DNA from: Pedobacter helvus
Lineage (GTDB): Bacteria; Bacteroidota; Bacteroidia; Sphingobacteriales; Sphingobacteriaceae
Direction of reading: 5' to 3'
Assembly (NCBI RefSeq): GCF_005925325.1
Contig: NZ_SRMP01000005.1
Span: forward strand, 310,001 to 374,000
DNA length: 64,000 nucleotides
The notes beneath the pieces were generated by a model. That model was not told the origin of the DNA. It did no database searches and was given only the letters and a program-made list of their open reading frames with translations. The position numbers and the translations under genes were made by a program. Within the stretch, counting starts at the first letter, position 1; every line of letters begins with the position of its first letter. Below are positions 54,935 through 63,035 of the stretch, one piece after another.

Positions 54935-54962
54935 TTTCGTAAAACTACGAAATATTCGTAAT
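54935..54962 (-). promoter_or_regulatory. Probable BlaI operator (site 2 of 3)
   Basis: A 28-bp site with TTTCGTA and TACGA-N5-TCGTA half-sites, matching those at 48533 and 55913 in 21 of 28 positions. In the direction of the gene it reads CGTAGTTTTACG, with a -7-like TAGTTTTA (54940-54947) inside. Confidence 0.78.
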
Positions 54963-55003
54963 AACAAAATCTATTTTAACACTTTTTAACGAAAGAGAAT
55001 TGC

Positions 55004-55903
55004 TTATTTTAGTTCTATAGGGTTATTAAATTGACTCGCAGTAGGAACTGGCCTATTGCCAAACGATTGCTTAGTAATGTTTAATAAACCTTCCATTCCT
55101 GTGCCCGCTAATTGCGCTTTTGCAAAACCATAGGGATCGTCATTTTTAGCTTTTTTTAATCTATTGAGTTCTTGTGCGCTTACTTTCAGTGCTTTTACAG
55201 GTATTCGTATTTCATTGCCCATCATGGCAGTAGTTAAAGCTTTTTCATCCTCGGTAGCGCTTTTAAGGTCTATCGGATTAACTTTTACTGCTTCAAAGCC
55301 GGCAAATTTAAATTGTACTTCCTTCTTTTCGTCATAAGCATCTACAATTAGGCCTGGCAGTCCGTTTAATTTCCATGGGCCGTTTGGAAAAGGAAGTTCT
55401 GGTGCAAACCAAGCAATCCAATTTCTGCCTTTAAAATTGGCTGTTGCTTTTTGACATTTTAAGCCCGAGAAAGTTAACGTGTCTTTGTTTATTTTCCAGT
55501 CAATTTTTGGAATTTCTTCTTCTGTTAAGTATTCACGCATCAATTTTTCGACAGTGTAAAATTTGTTTTCTTGATTGAAAATATAATAATCTGTCTCGAT
55601 AGTTGGTCGTTTTCTGTTCGAAATAATTTGAGCCCCGTTAAGTGTACCTCCATTATTTCTAATTTGTTCTGCCACATGTTTTTTAAAATTGATTTGTTGT
55701 TCTAGCCTAACATTGCTGGTGTAAAGTGATGAGTTTTTACCAATAATTAGCAGCATCTCTTCTGTATAAGGTTTGTCTCTTTTGTTGGTGTCTAACACGT
55801 GCGAGAAAGTATATTTTGCTTTGGCAATGGCTAATTCTGCCTGCTGAGCAAAGCTGATGGAGGCAGTGCAAATGCTTAAACCTAGTACAATGATCTTTTT
55901 CAT
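55004..55903 (-). CDS. GLPGLI-family exported protein, paralogue 1
   Basis: A 299-residue exported protein with a signal peptide ending near ISFAQQ. It holds the GLPGLI motif near residue 187 (LNGLPGLIVDAYDE) and the conserved FKGRNWIAWFAPELPFPNGPW, given here as family landmarks. It aligns along nearly its full length with the following gene, but is shorter in the segment after FAGFEA. It is first in the minus-strand unit. The operator at 55913-55940 ends 9 bp before its start codon, so the transcript must have a very short leader. Confidence 0.88.
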   Translation of the reverse strand: MKKIIVLGLSICTASISFAQQAELAIAKAKYTFSHVLDTNKRDKPYTEEMLLIIGKNSSLYTSNVRLEQQINFKKHVAEQIRNNGGTLNGAQIISNRKRPTIETDYYIFNQENKFYTVEKLMREYLTEEEIPKIDWKINKDTLTFSGLKCQKATANFKGRNWIAWFAPELPFPNGPWKLNGLPGLIVDAYDEKKEVQFKFAGFEAVKVNPIDLKSATEDEKALTTAMMGNEIRIPVKALKVSAQELNRLKKAKNDDPYGFAKAQLAGTGMEGLLNITKQSFGNRPVPTASQFNNPIELK

Positions 55904-55912
55904 GTCTTTGTT

Positions 55913-55940
55913 TTTCGTAAATCTACGAATATTTCGTAAT
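55913..55940 (-). promoter_or_regulatory. Probable BlaI operator (site 3 of 3)
   Basis: A 28-bp site, TTTCGTA plus TACGA-N5-TCGTA, as at 48533 and 54935. In gene direction CGTAGATTTACG encloses a -7-like TAGATTTA (55918-55925). It is placed just upstream of the first GLPGLI gene. Confidence 0.8.
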
Positions 55941-56062
55941 AAAACAAATAATGATTTTATTAGATTTTTTGGAAAGCATTATAAATTTTATCTTCTGACT
56001 TGTGACATGAGGTTTCCCGACTTTGGAAAAAAAGAATAGCTTTGTGGCAACACCAAAATGAT

Positions 56063-57529
56063 ATGAACATGCAGGAAAATCCGTTTGAGAGCGTTTTTAA
56101 AGTAGGCATTACTACCGAAATTGGAAGATTGAGAAAGTTATTGGTGCACAGTCCTGATAGTGGATTGGGCAAAGTGGTACCTTCTAAAGCACAAGATTGG
56201 CTTTTTGAGGATATTGTACACTTAGACACGATTAGAAAAGACGAATACGATTATTATACAAAATTGTTGATGTATTTCCTTGATCCCGAAAAGATTAAGG
56301 GAAAACTGGCTGAAATAGATAGCGAAGAAGCAAATAGGGGATTTTATAAACCTAATCATCCGAATTTCCACAACTCGGAAAATGTGGTGGAGTTACAGAA
56401 TTTATTGGCCGATATTTTAGCTGATGAATCTATCCGGAAGAAATTAACGGCCGCAGTTTGTGCCATAGAAGGATGTACTTACAAACTGCAGTTGAAATTA
56501 ACTGCTACCGATCCGAAAGAGTTGGCAGAAATTTTTATCTCGGGTACTATGGCCGATGACACGATGATTTTTGCTCCGGTTCCCAACTTAATTTTCACTC
56601 GCGACGTAGGCACAACCATCAATAGTCACATTTTGCTTAACAAACCTGCTAAAAAAGCTCGTGTTCGCGAAACAATGTTGATGCGTTACATTTTCTTTAA
56701 CCATCCCTTTTTTGCGGCATACAAAGATAATGTTATCGAAATTCCTGATCCAACACAGCATTTTTTAAGACCAGGAGATGAACCTGCTTTTCGCACTACT
56801 TTGGAAGGTGGTGATGTGATGATGGTAAGCAAAAACCATGTTTTGATTGGCGTAAGCGAACGCACATCGGAAGAGGGTGCAAACGAAGCAATTAAGTTAT
56901 TGTTCGAGAATAACGTGGTAGAAAAGGTAACGGTTGTTAAAATTCCTGCGAAGCGTGACTATATGCACTTAGATACAGTTTTTACACAGGTTAAACGTGA
57001 TACTTGGGTAATTTTGCATAGCATTGCGCACAGTCCGGCATATGATGCAACTGAACCTATTCACTTCTTAAAAGAGCCTGAAAAACTGGAAGCAACTACT
57101 GCTATTCAGTTTCACAAAGACAAACCGGGTCAACCTAAATATTTCGAGCACGTGGAGGCTTTGCTAGATGATATTAGCAGGAACGATTTAGGCAGCAATA
57201 CGCCTACACAAGTAATTTATAGTGGCGGCAACACTTTTCCTTACGATAGCAGGGAACAATGGACAGACTCTTGTAACTTGCTGGCTTTGAAAGAAGGCGT
57301 AGTTTTAGGCTATGATCGTAATGATAAAACGGTTGAGGCATTTAAAAAAGCGGGCTTTGATGTCGTGAAAGTTCAAGATTTAATTCAGGACTTAGAAAGC
57401 GGAAAGGTTGATGCGAATGCATTAACAGATACGCTGGTTTTGATGCCATCGGCGGAGTTATCTAGAGCCAGGGGCGGTTTTCATTGTATGAGCTTGCCTT
57501 TATTAAGAGATGAATTGAGTAATAAGTGA
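56063..57529 (+). CDS. Arginine-deiminase-family enzyme
   Basis: A 488-residue member of the amidinotransferase/arginine deiminase superfamily, expected to hydrolyse arginine to citrulline and ammonia. The family motifs appear in order: IGRLRKLLVHSPDSG, NLIFTRDVG near residue 177, LEGGDVMMV near 249, YMHLDTVFTQV near 298 and the nucleophile Cys near residue 475 in GGFHCMSLPL. It is longer than classical ArcA (about 410). I choose ATG 56063; a TTG at 56042 adds seven unlikely residues. It is followed by ctlX after 78 bp. Confidence 0.87.
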   Translation: MNMQENPFESVFKVGITTEIGRLRKLLVHSPDSGLGKVVPSKAQDWLFEDIVHLDTIRKDEYDYYTKLLMYFLDPEKIKGKLAEIDSEEANRGFYKPNHPNFHNSENVVELQNLLADILADESIRKKLTAAVCAIEGCTYKLQLKLTATDPKELAEIFISGTMADDTMIFAPVPNLIFTRDVGTTINSHILLNKPAKKARVRETMLMRYIFFNHPFFAAYKDNVIEIPDPTQHFLRPGDEPAFRTTLEGGDVMMVSKNHVLIGVSERTSEEGANEAIKLLFENNVVEKVTVVKIPAKRDYMHLDTVFTQVKRDTWVILHSIAHSPAYDATEPIHFLKEPEKLEATTAIQFHKDKPGQPKYFEHVEALLDDISRNDLGSNTPTQVIYSGGNTFPYDSREQWTDSCNLLALKEGVVLGYDRNDKTVEAFKKAGFDVVKVQDLIQDLESGKVDANALTDTLVLMPSAELSRARGGFHCMSLPLLRDELSNK

Positions 57530-57607
57530 TAAGTTTTAAGCAATACGTTTAACAGCGATATTACAAGAAAACTTAAAACCTACAACATAAAACTTACAAC
57601 TTAAAAG

Positions 57608-58519
57608 ATGCAAACAACTTCACATATACTCATGATACGCCCTGTTGATTTTAAATTCAACGAGCAAACTGCGGGCGACAATAAATTTCAGGTAGCAAGC
57701 GAACAAAGCAACGTACAACAAAAAGCTTTGGCAGAGTTTGATGGCTTCGTTGATGTGTTAAGAGAAAACGGAGTTGATGTGACTGTAATTAGCGATACGC
57801 TAGAGCCAGCAACGCCTGATTCGATTTTCCCGAACAATTGGGTTTCATTTCACGAAGATGGTTCGGTATTTCTATACCCGATGCATTCAGCAAACAGGAG
57901 AGAAGAGCGTAGAAAAGATATTATTGATGAGTTGGGAAAAACTTTTGAAGTTGGTCATTTAACAGATCTAAGCTTTTTTGAGCAACAACATTTGTTTTTG
58001 GAAGGAACTGGAAGCATGGTGTTGGATAGGGTAAATAAAATTGCCTATGCTTGTTTGAGTGTCCGAACTGATAAAGAGGTATTGGAAAACTTCGCCATGC
58101 TAAGTGGTTACGAAGTGGTTGCATTTCAAGCAGTAGATGAAAACGGTTTTCCTATTTACCATACCAATGTGATGATGTGTATTGGCGAAAAATTTGCGGT
58201 AGTTTGTTTGGACAGCATTAAATACACGGAAGACAAAATTGCTGTGCTAGAAAGCTTTAAAGCTACCAATAAAACCGTAATCGATATTTCTTTTGAGCAA
58301 ATGAACCATTTCGCTGGAAATATGCTCGAAGTAAAAAACAAAGACGGAGAAAGTTTATTAGTGATGTCGGAGCAGGCATTAAAGGTTCTGCATGGCACAC
58401 AGATTACAGCGCTGTCTGCTTTTTCTAAAATTGTGACGGCGCCTATTTATACTATTGAACAAAATGGTGGCGGTAGCGCAAGGTGTATGTTGGCAGAGAT
58501 CCACTTGCCTTTGAAATAA
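57608..58519 (+). CDS. ctlX: Citrulline-utilization hydrolase CtlX (arginine-deiminase-related)
   Basis: A 303-residue protein of the amidinotransferase superfamily. It starts ILMIRPVDFKFNEQTAGDN, which I recognise from CtlX. It has PDSIFPNNWVSFH near residue 73, EGTGSMVLDR near 133, HTNVMMCIG near 185 and the likely nucleophile C293 in GGGSARCMLAEIHLP. CtlX is thought to act on citrulline or related ureido compounds. Pairing with the deiminase upstream suggests an arginine-to-citrulline-to-ornithine route. It ends at a palindromic terminator-like repeat. Confidence 0.88.
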   Translation: MQTTSHILMIRPVDFKFNEQTAGDNKFQVASEQSNVQQKALAEFDGFVDVLRENGVDVTVISDTLEPATPDSIFPNNWVSFHEDGSVFLYPMHSANRREERRKDIIDELGKTFEVGHLTDLSFFEQQHLFLEGTGSMVLDRVNKIAYACLSVRTDKEVLENFAMLSGYEVVAFQAVDENGFPIYHTNVMMCIGEKFAVVCLDSIKYTEDKIAVLESFKATNKTVIDISFEQMNHFAGNMLEVKNKDGESLLVMSEQALKVLHGTQITALSAFSKIVTAPIYTIEQNGGGSARCMLAEIHLPLK

Positions 58520-58527
58520 AAAGTATT

Positions 58528-58559
58528 AAACTTCGTAAGTTTTAAAACTTACGAAGTTT
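58528..58559. repeat. Palindromic hairpin repeat, ACTTCGTAAGT family, copy 2
   Basis: A perfect 32-bp palindrome: aaacttcgtaagtttt (58528-58543) and aaaacttacgaagttt (58544-58559). It lies between the convergent ctlX and metQ genes, so it probably also terminates both. Related copies are at 8970-9000 and 60975-61003. Confidence 0.8.
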
Positions 58560-58579
58560 TCAATGACGACAACTCTATT

Positions 58580-59386
58580 CTACCAACCTTTGATAGCACC
58601 ACCTTTAAACTCCTTTTCAGCAGTTTGTGCTACTTCATTAGATTGATAGGCCTGTACAAATTTCTTAATTCGTTCGTCTGTTTTGTTGTCTTCTCTAGAT
58701 ACGATAATGTTCACGTAGGGCGATTTTTCATTCTCTACAAACAAACCGTCTCTTTTAGCGACTAAACCTACTGGCGAAGCAAAAGTGTTGTTAATGATTG
58801 CAATAGTGACATTCTGATCATCTAATACTCTTGGTAACTGTGGAGCTTCCAATTCTAGAATTTTCAAATTTTTTGGGTTTGCCACGATATCATTTGCGGT
58901 TGGCAATAGCCCCACGCCATCTTTCAACTTAATCAAGCCCGCCGATTGCAACAACAATAAAGCCCTACCTAAGTTAGTTGGATCATTTGGAATGGTGATG
59001 GTGCTGCCATCTTTCAATTCGTTAATGTTTTTGATTTTCTTCGAATATCCTGCCAATGGAAATACAAAAGTGTTGCCTAAAATAGCAAACTTGTAACCAC
59101 GTTGCTCGGCTTGCACATCTAAATATGGCTTGTTTTGGAATACGTTCGCGTCAATATCTTTTTGGTTTAGCGCTTCATTAGGCATTACGTAATCGTTAAA
59201 TGTCACCAACTCCACTTCTAATCCGTATTTTTCTTTGGCTACCTTTTGCGCAGTTTTAGCAACTTCGAATTCCGGCCCAGATTGTACACCTACTTTAATT
59301 ACGTTATTATTTTTGTCGGCACCGCCGCATGCTGCTATAAAAACGGAAAGAACAGCTACTAAATAGCCTTTGATTTGATTATACAT
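58580..59386 (-). CDS. metQ: Methionine ABC transporter substrate-binding lipoprotein MetQ
   Basis: A 268-residue lipoprotein of the NlpA/MetQ family that captures methionine in the periplasm. The lipobox is FIAAC, with Cys near residue 20. The family landmarks are KVGVQSGPEFEV, DANVFQNKPYLD near residue 79, IPNDPTNLGRALLLLQ near 133 and NNTFASPVGL. It is the last gene of the metNIQ operon, 11 bp after metI. Confidence 0.94.
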   Translation of the reverse strand: MYNQIKGYLVAVLSVFIAACGGADKNNNVIKVGVQSGPEFEVAKTAQKVAKEKYGLEVELVTFNDYVMPNEALNQKDIDANVFQNKPYLDVQAEQRGYKFAILGNTFVFPLAGYSKKIKNINELKDGSTITIPNDPTNLGRALLLLQSAGLIKLKDGVGLLPTANDIVANPKNLKILELEAPQLPRVLDDQNVTIAIINNTFASPVGLVAKRDGLFVENEKSPYVNIIVSREDNKTDERIKKFVQAYQSNEVAQTAEKEFKGGAIKGW

Positions 59387-59397
59387 ATAATTGAATT

Positions 59398-60054
59398 TTA
59401 TTTTCTATGATCTACTTTCTTTGCAATAAAGTCGCCTATAAACTGGATGGTAAAAACCAATAGCACCAATATCACCAACACGTTATTCATCACAACTACA
59501 TCATAACCCACATAGCCGTATTGATAGCCAATTTGTCCTAAACCACCGGCACCAACAGCGCCGCCCATTGCAGAATAACCTACCAAGGTGATTAGCGTAA
59601 TGGCCGCCGAATTAACGAGCGATGGCAGGGCTTCTGGCAGCAATACTTTTTTGATGATTTGCATTGGTGTAGCGCCCATTGCTCTAGCTGCTTCTATTAA
59701 GCCTGATGGAACTTCAGCCAGGCTATTTTCTACCATACGAGCAATAAACGGTGCAGCACCCATACTTAACGGAACCAATGCAGCCCAAACGCCAATGGAC
59801 GTACCTACTACCATTCTGGTGAAAGGAATCATCCAAACGATTAGGATGATGAATGGTATAGAACGGAAGATATTCACTAATATCGCAACCACTCGATTTA
59901 AAGTGCGATGTTCTAAAAATTGTCCCTTCTTAGTGGTAAATAGCAAAACGCCCGTAGGTAAACCCAAAACAAAACCGAAAAAACCGGCCAAGAAAGTCAT
60001 CAACACAGTTTCACCTAAGCCCTTAATCAAGAGCATAATCATCGAATCAGACAT
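59398..60054 (-). CDS. metI: Methionine ABC transporter permease MetI
   Basis: A 218-residue inner-membrane permease with about five helices. The cytoplasmic EAA loop is [24 protein letters not shown] near residues 140-163 (two adjacent parts). [23 protein letters not shown] is the usual MetI C-terminal region. The start overlaps the metN end by 8 bp, so translation is coupled. Confidence 0.94.
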   Translation of the reverse strand: MSDSMIMLLIKGLGETVLMTFLAGFFGFVLGLPTGVLLFTTKKGQFLEHRTLNRVVAILVNIFRSIPFIILIVWMIPFTRMVVGTSIGVWAALVPLSMGAAPFIARMVENSLAEVPSGLIEAARAMGATPMQIIKKVLLPEALPSLVNSAAITLITLVGYSAMGGAVGAGGLGQIGYQYGYVGYDVVVMNNVLVILVLLVFTIQFIGDFIAKKVDHRK

Positions 60055-60784
60055 ATTCTAATATAAATTCTTGGGTTAATGGATGTGTTGGATTGGAGAA
60101 AACTTCCGTTACTAAACCTTGCTCTATGATTTTTCCTTCGCTAATTACGGCTACTTCATCACAAATTTTCTTAATCACTTTCATTTCGTGTGTAATTAAT
60201 AAAATAGTGATGTTTAAACGTTCGTTGATATCTTTTAACAAAGCTAATATAGAGTTGGTTGTTGCTGGATCTAAAGCGCTTGTTGCTTCATCGCACAAAA
60301 GAACCTTCGGGCTGTTAGCTAAAGTTCTCGCAATGGCTACTCTTTGTTTCTGTCCGCCAGATAAATTTGCGGGATAATGATCTGCTTTATCTGCCAGCGA
60401 TACCAATTTCAATAATTCTAACACCCTTTCTCTGATTGCAGCTTTAGACCAACCTTCTAATTCTAGCGGTAAAGCCACATTGTCGAAAACGGTACGAGAT
60501 GACAAGAGATTGAAATGTTGAAAAATCATTCCGATATGCCTTCTCTCCTTGGCTAAAGCCGAAGTAGATAGACTTGTGATTTCTACACCATCTATAGTTA
60601 CAGATCCTGCGGTTGGAGGTTCTAATAAATTGATGGTCCTAATCAAGGTACTTTTACCAGCGCCAGACGCTCCTATAATGCCGAAAATCTTACCTTTTGG
60701 CACAAATAAGGACACATCTTTCAATGCGGTAAAGCTTTCCTTTTTATGTTGAAATATTTTAGTAATGTTCTTCAGTTCAATCAT
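60047..60784 (-). CDS. metN: Methionine ABC transporter ATP-binding protein MetN, without NIL domain
   Basis: A 245-residue ABC ATPase. Walker A is GASGAGKST near residue 38, the signature is [16 protein letters not shown] near 142 and Walker B is [13 protein letters not shown] near 164. The region [18 protein letters not shown] is typical of MetN. E. coli MetN is about 343 residues and carries a regulatory C-terminal NIL domain; this protein stops right after the nucleotide-binding domain, so methionine feedback by that domain is absent. A -7 element TACCTTTG lies at 60814-60821. Confidence 0.93.
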   Translation of the reverse strand: MIELKNITKIFQHKKESFTALKDVSLFVPKGKIFGIIGASGAGKSTLIRTINLLEPPTAGSVTIDGVEITSLSTSALAKERRHIGMIFQHFNLLSSRTVFDNVALPLELEGWSKAAIRERVLELLKLVSLADKADHYPANLSGGQKQRVAIARTLANSPKVLLCDEATSALDPATTNSILALLKDINERLNITILLITHEMKVIKKICDEVAVISEGKIIEQGLVTEVFSNPTHPLTQEFILEYV

Positions 60785-60813
60785 TCCTGTTGTACAAAAT
60801 GTTATTGGAGGCG

Positions 60814-60821
60814 CAAAGGTA
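60814..60821 (-). promoter_or_regulatory. -7 promoter element of metNIQ
   Basis: On the minus strand this reads TACCTTTG, matching TAnnTTTG, 30 bp before the metN ATG. No TTG is present at the ideal -33 distance. Confidence 0.5.
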
Positions 60822-60974
60822 TTAAAATCTAGTAAATTAGTAGATTAATTTATTGCTTTTTGATTTTCTGATGATTAACTGAGGATGGGATAGGTGTGTG
60901 TAGTGCTTCGAAGTGATGAAAAAAGTGTAATAAACCAGATTGAAGTGGAAAGCGTTTTGTTGTAATACCCTTAG

Positions 60975-61003
60975 ACTTCGTAAGTTTTAAAAACTTACGA
61001 AGT
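60975..61003. repeat. Palindromic hairpin repeat, ACTTCGTAAGT family, copy 3
   Basis: Stem acttcgtaagtttt (60975-60988) / aaaacttacgaagt (60990-61003) with a single A between. It is nearly identical to 58528-58559. Unlike the other copies it lies between divergent genes, so it is not simply a terminator. Confidence 0.78.
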
Positions 61004-61025
61004 TTTCGCTAGCACTAACTTTCGG

Positions 61026-61085
61026 AAAACCTTGGAACGAAAAGCGGGACTTTCGGAACCGAAATGTTACTACAATTGCTTTTCG
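61026..61085. repeat. Partial intergenic repeat, AGTCCCGC family
   Basis: Contains only the right arm (CGAAAAGCGGGACTTTCGG, 61039-61057) and the tail (CTACAATTGCTTTTC, 61070-61084) of the element seen whole at 1761-1996. The left arm is missing, or has been replaced by the palindrome at 60975-61003. Confidence 0.55.
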
Positions 61086-61346
61086 ACATTAAAAAAATAC
61101 AGCACTTAATTAAAAGGCTTTATACAGTAAATAATTACAATAATTTTAGTTTTAGTTCAAAAGTAGTCGTAAAAACAATTAGTAAATGCAAGTAAAAGAT
61201 AATCAGATGGTTAAAAGCATGCCTAAACTTTGAGACGTAGTGTAAAAAGTAAAAACTAAAGCTACTTTTTAGAGTTAATATAAAAATGTTATTTAAGCTA
61301 CATTTTTCTCGATTTAAAATTACATTTTTGCAAAAATTTTTAGACA

Positions 61347-62738
61347 ATGCAGAGTTACGAAGAGTTCCTTGATCTAAGTGTTGGCTTTCCGCAAGAAGGC
61401 TACAGCATTATAGATGATGAATTATATTTCCACGATTTAAATTTGATGGAAATGATTGAAACCTATGGTACGCCATTGCGTTTCACTTACTTACCAATGG
61501 TGAGCAAGAAAATTCAGCAGGCAAAACTGTTGTTTCAGCAGGCAATTATCAAGAACAATTATAGAGGCGATTATAAATACTGTTATTGTACTAAAAGCTC
61601 GCACTTTAAGCATATTGTTGAGGAAGCGTTAAAGAACGATATCCATTTGGAAACTTCATCGGCTTTTGATATGCCAATGATCGAAGCTTTAGAGAAAAAG
61701 GGTAACCTAACAAAGGAAACGACAATCATCTGCAATGGGTTTAAAACCTTCCAATACAAACAATATATCATTGATATGTTGCATGATGGCTTCAAAAACA
61801 TCATTCCAGTATTGGATAACAAAGAGGAGTTTAATCTTTACGACGATGAGATTGAGATGGATACGCCTTGTAACTTAGGGATCCGTATCGCTGCAGAAGA
61901 GCAACCAGATTCGCAATTCTATACTTCGCGTTTAGGTGTGCGTATGGAGGATGTAATTGATTTCTATAACAGTAAAATCTCAGCTAACCCTAACTTTAGG
62001 GTGAAACTATTGCACTTCTTCATCAACTCAGGTATTTCTGATACACCTTACTATTGGAACGAGTTAGAGAAGTACGTAACCCTGTATTGCAAGTTCAAAA
62101 AAATCAACCCAGAGCTAGATACTTTAGATATTGGTGGCGGTATGCCATTTAAAGATAGTTTGGTGTTCGATTTCGATTACGAGTACATGGTAAACGAGAT
62201 TGTGAAACGTATCAAAGAAATTTGTGCGGAGCATGATGTAGTTGAACCGGATATCATTACTGAATTTGGTAAATACACGGTTGCTGAAGCTTCAGGAATT
62301 TTGTACAAAGTATTGGGCCGTAAACAACAAAACGATCGCGAAAAGTGGTTAATGTTAGATGGTTCTTTCATTACCAATTTACCAGATGTTTGGGCCTTGA
62401 ACCAAAAGTATGTGTTATTGCCGATTAACAATTGGGATGCAGAATATGAGCGTGTAAACTTGGGTGGCATAACTTGCGATGGGCAGGATTATTACAATCA
62501 GGAGGCACATATGAATAGTGTATTTATGCCTAAAACACGTAAAGTGCAGTATTTAGGGTTCTTTAACACTGGTGCTTATCAAGAAGTTTTAAGTGGTTAT
62601 GGCGGTATTCATCACTGTTTATTGCCTAGTCCTAAGCATGTCATTATTCGCCGAAATCGCGATGAGACCTTCAATTTTGAAGTTTTTGGTGAAGAGCAAA
62701 ATAGTAAGCAAGTACTTAAAATTTTAGGTTATACTTAG
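61347..62738 (+). CDS. speA: Arginine decarboxylase (PLP, alanine-racemase-fold type)
   Basis: A 463-residue PLP enzyme of the biosynthetic arginine decarboxylase group, producing agmatine for polyamine synthesis. The N-terminal barrel has YCTKSSHFKHIVEEAL, with the candidate PLP lysine near residue 83, then HLETSSAFDMPMIEAL, typical of group IV decarboxylases. LDIGGGMPF near residue 255 binds the PLP phosphate. The C-terminal beta domain has GGITCDGQDYY, with the cysteine that completes the active site across the dimer. It is shorter than E. coli SpeA but typical of Bacteroidota. Confidence 0.87.
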   Translation: MQSYEEFLDLSVGFPQEGYSIIDDELYFHDLNLMEMIETYGTPLRFTYLPMVSKKIQQAKLLFQQAIIKNNYRGDYKYCYCTKSSHFKHIVEEALKNDIHLETSSAFDMPMIEALEKKGNLTKETTIICNGFKTFQYKQYIIDMLHDGFKNIIPVLDNKEEFNLYDDEIEMDTPCNLGIRIAAEEQPDSQFYTSRLGVRMEDVIDFYNSKISANPNFRVKLLHFFINSGISDTPYYWNELEKYVTLYCKFKKINPELDTLDIGGGMPFKDSLVFDFDYEYMVNEIVKRIKEICAEHDVVEPDIITEFGKYTVAEASGILYKVLGRKQQNDREKWLMLDGSFITNLPDVWALNQKYVLLPINNWDAEYERVNLGGITCDGQDYYNQEAHMNSVFMPKTRKVQYLGFFNTGAYQEVLSGYGGIHHCLLPSPKHVIIRRNRDETFNFEVFGEEQNSKQVLKILGYT

Positions 62739-62783
62739 GATTTTATTAAAGAATAAAGAGCAAAGAATAAAGACTTTGCGCTC

Positions 62784-62815
62784 AAATCCTTTTCCTTTGG
62801 AAAGGATTTTTTGTT
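62784..62815 (+). terminator. Rho-independent terminator of the arginine decarboxylase gene
   Basis: AAATCCTTT (62784-62792) pairs with AAAGGATTT (62801-62809), with an inner TCC/GGA extension, followed by a T-rich run. Confidence 0.85.
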
Positions 62816-62943
62816 TTTAACCAACTTTGATACCCAAGCTCACTTAAGGCTATAGTTCTAAACATTAGAAATAAGAAGTAATTTAAACTAAAACGTGCTA
62901 AGGTGCCTTAGCTGTTTTTTCTTCATTAAAATGTATTCTTAAA

Positions 62944-62980
62944 TCTGCGGTAACATCAGCGAAAATCCGCGGGAGAAATA
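62944..62980. repeat. Short G/C-richer motif series (ATCTGCGG / ATCAGCG / ATCCGCGGG)
   Basis: Three consecutive related octamers in an A/T-rich gap. A similar series stands at 42963-42996. They look like remnants of another intergenic repeat family. Confidence 0.4.
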
Positions 62981-63035
62981 ATTTAAGAGGTTAAGAAAAA
63001 ATTACTAAATTGGATATACATCTACCTGAACTATT

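Larger units (their letters stand above)
60785..61346. other. Gene-free interval between metN and the arginine decarboxylase
   Basis: These 562 bp divide into the metN promoter region (-7 TACCTTTG on the minus strand, 60814-60821), a palindromic repeat (60975-61003), a partial AGTCCCGC-type repeat (61026-61085) and a plain A/T-rich leader of the decarboxylase. I see no SAM or other riboswitch fold and no gene; a 70-codon open frame at 61135-61347 has no support. Confidence 0.7.

Noticed and set aside
59588..60061. 157-codon plus-strand open frame over metI
   Set aside because: It is antisense to a well-supported metI in an intact metNIQ operon.
60785..61346. Possible SAM-type riboswitch upstream of metN
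   Set aside because: I could find no S-box or SAM-II-like conserved core on the minus strand; the leader to the -7 element is only about 25 nt.
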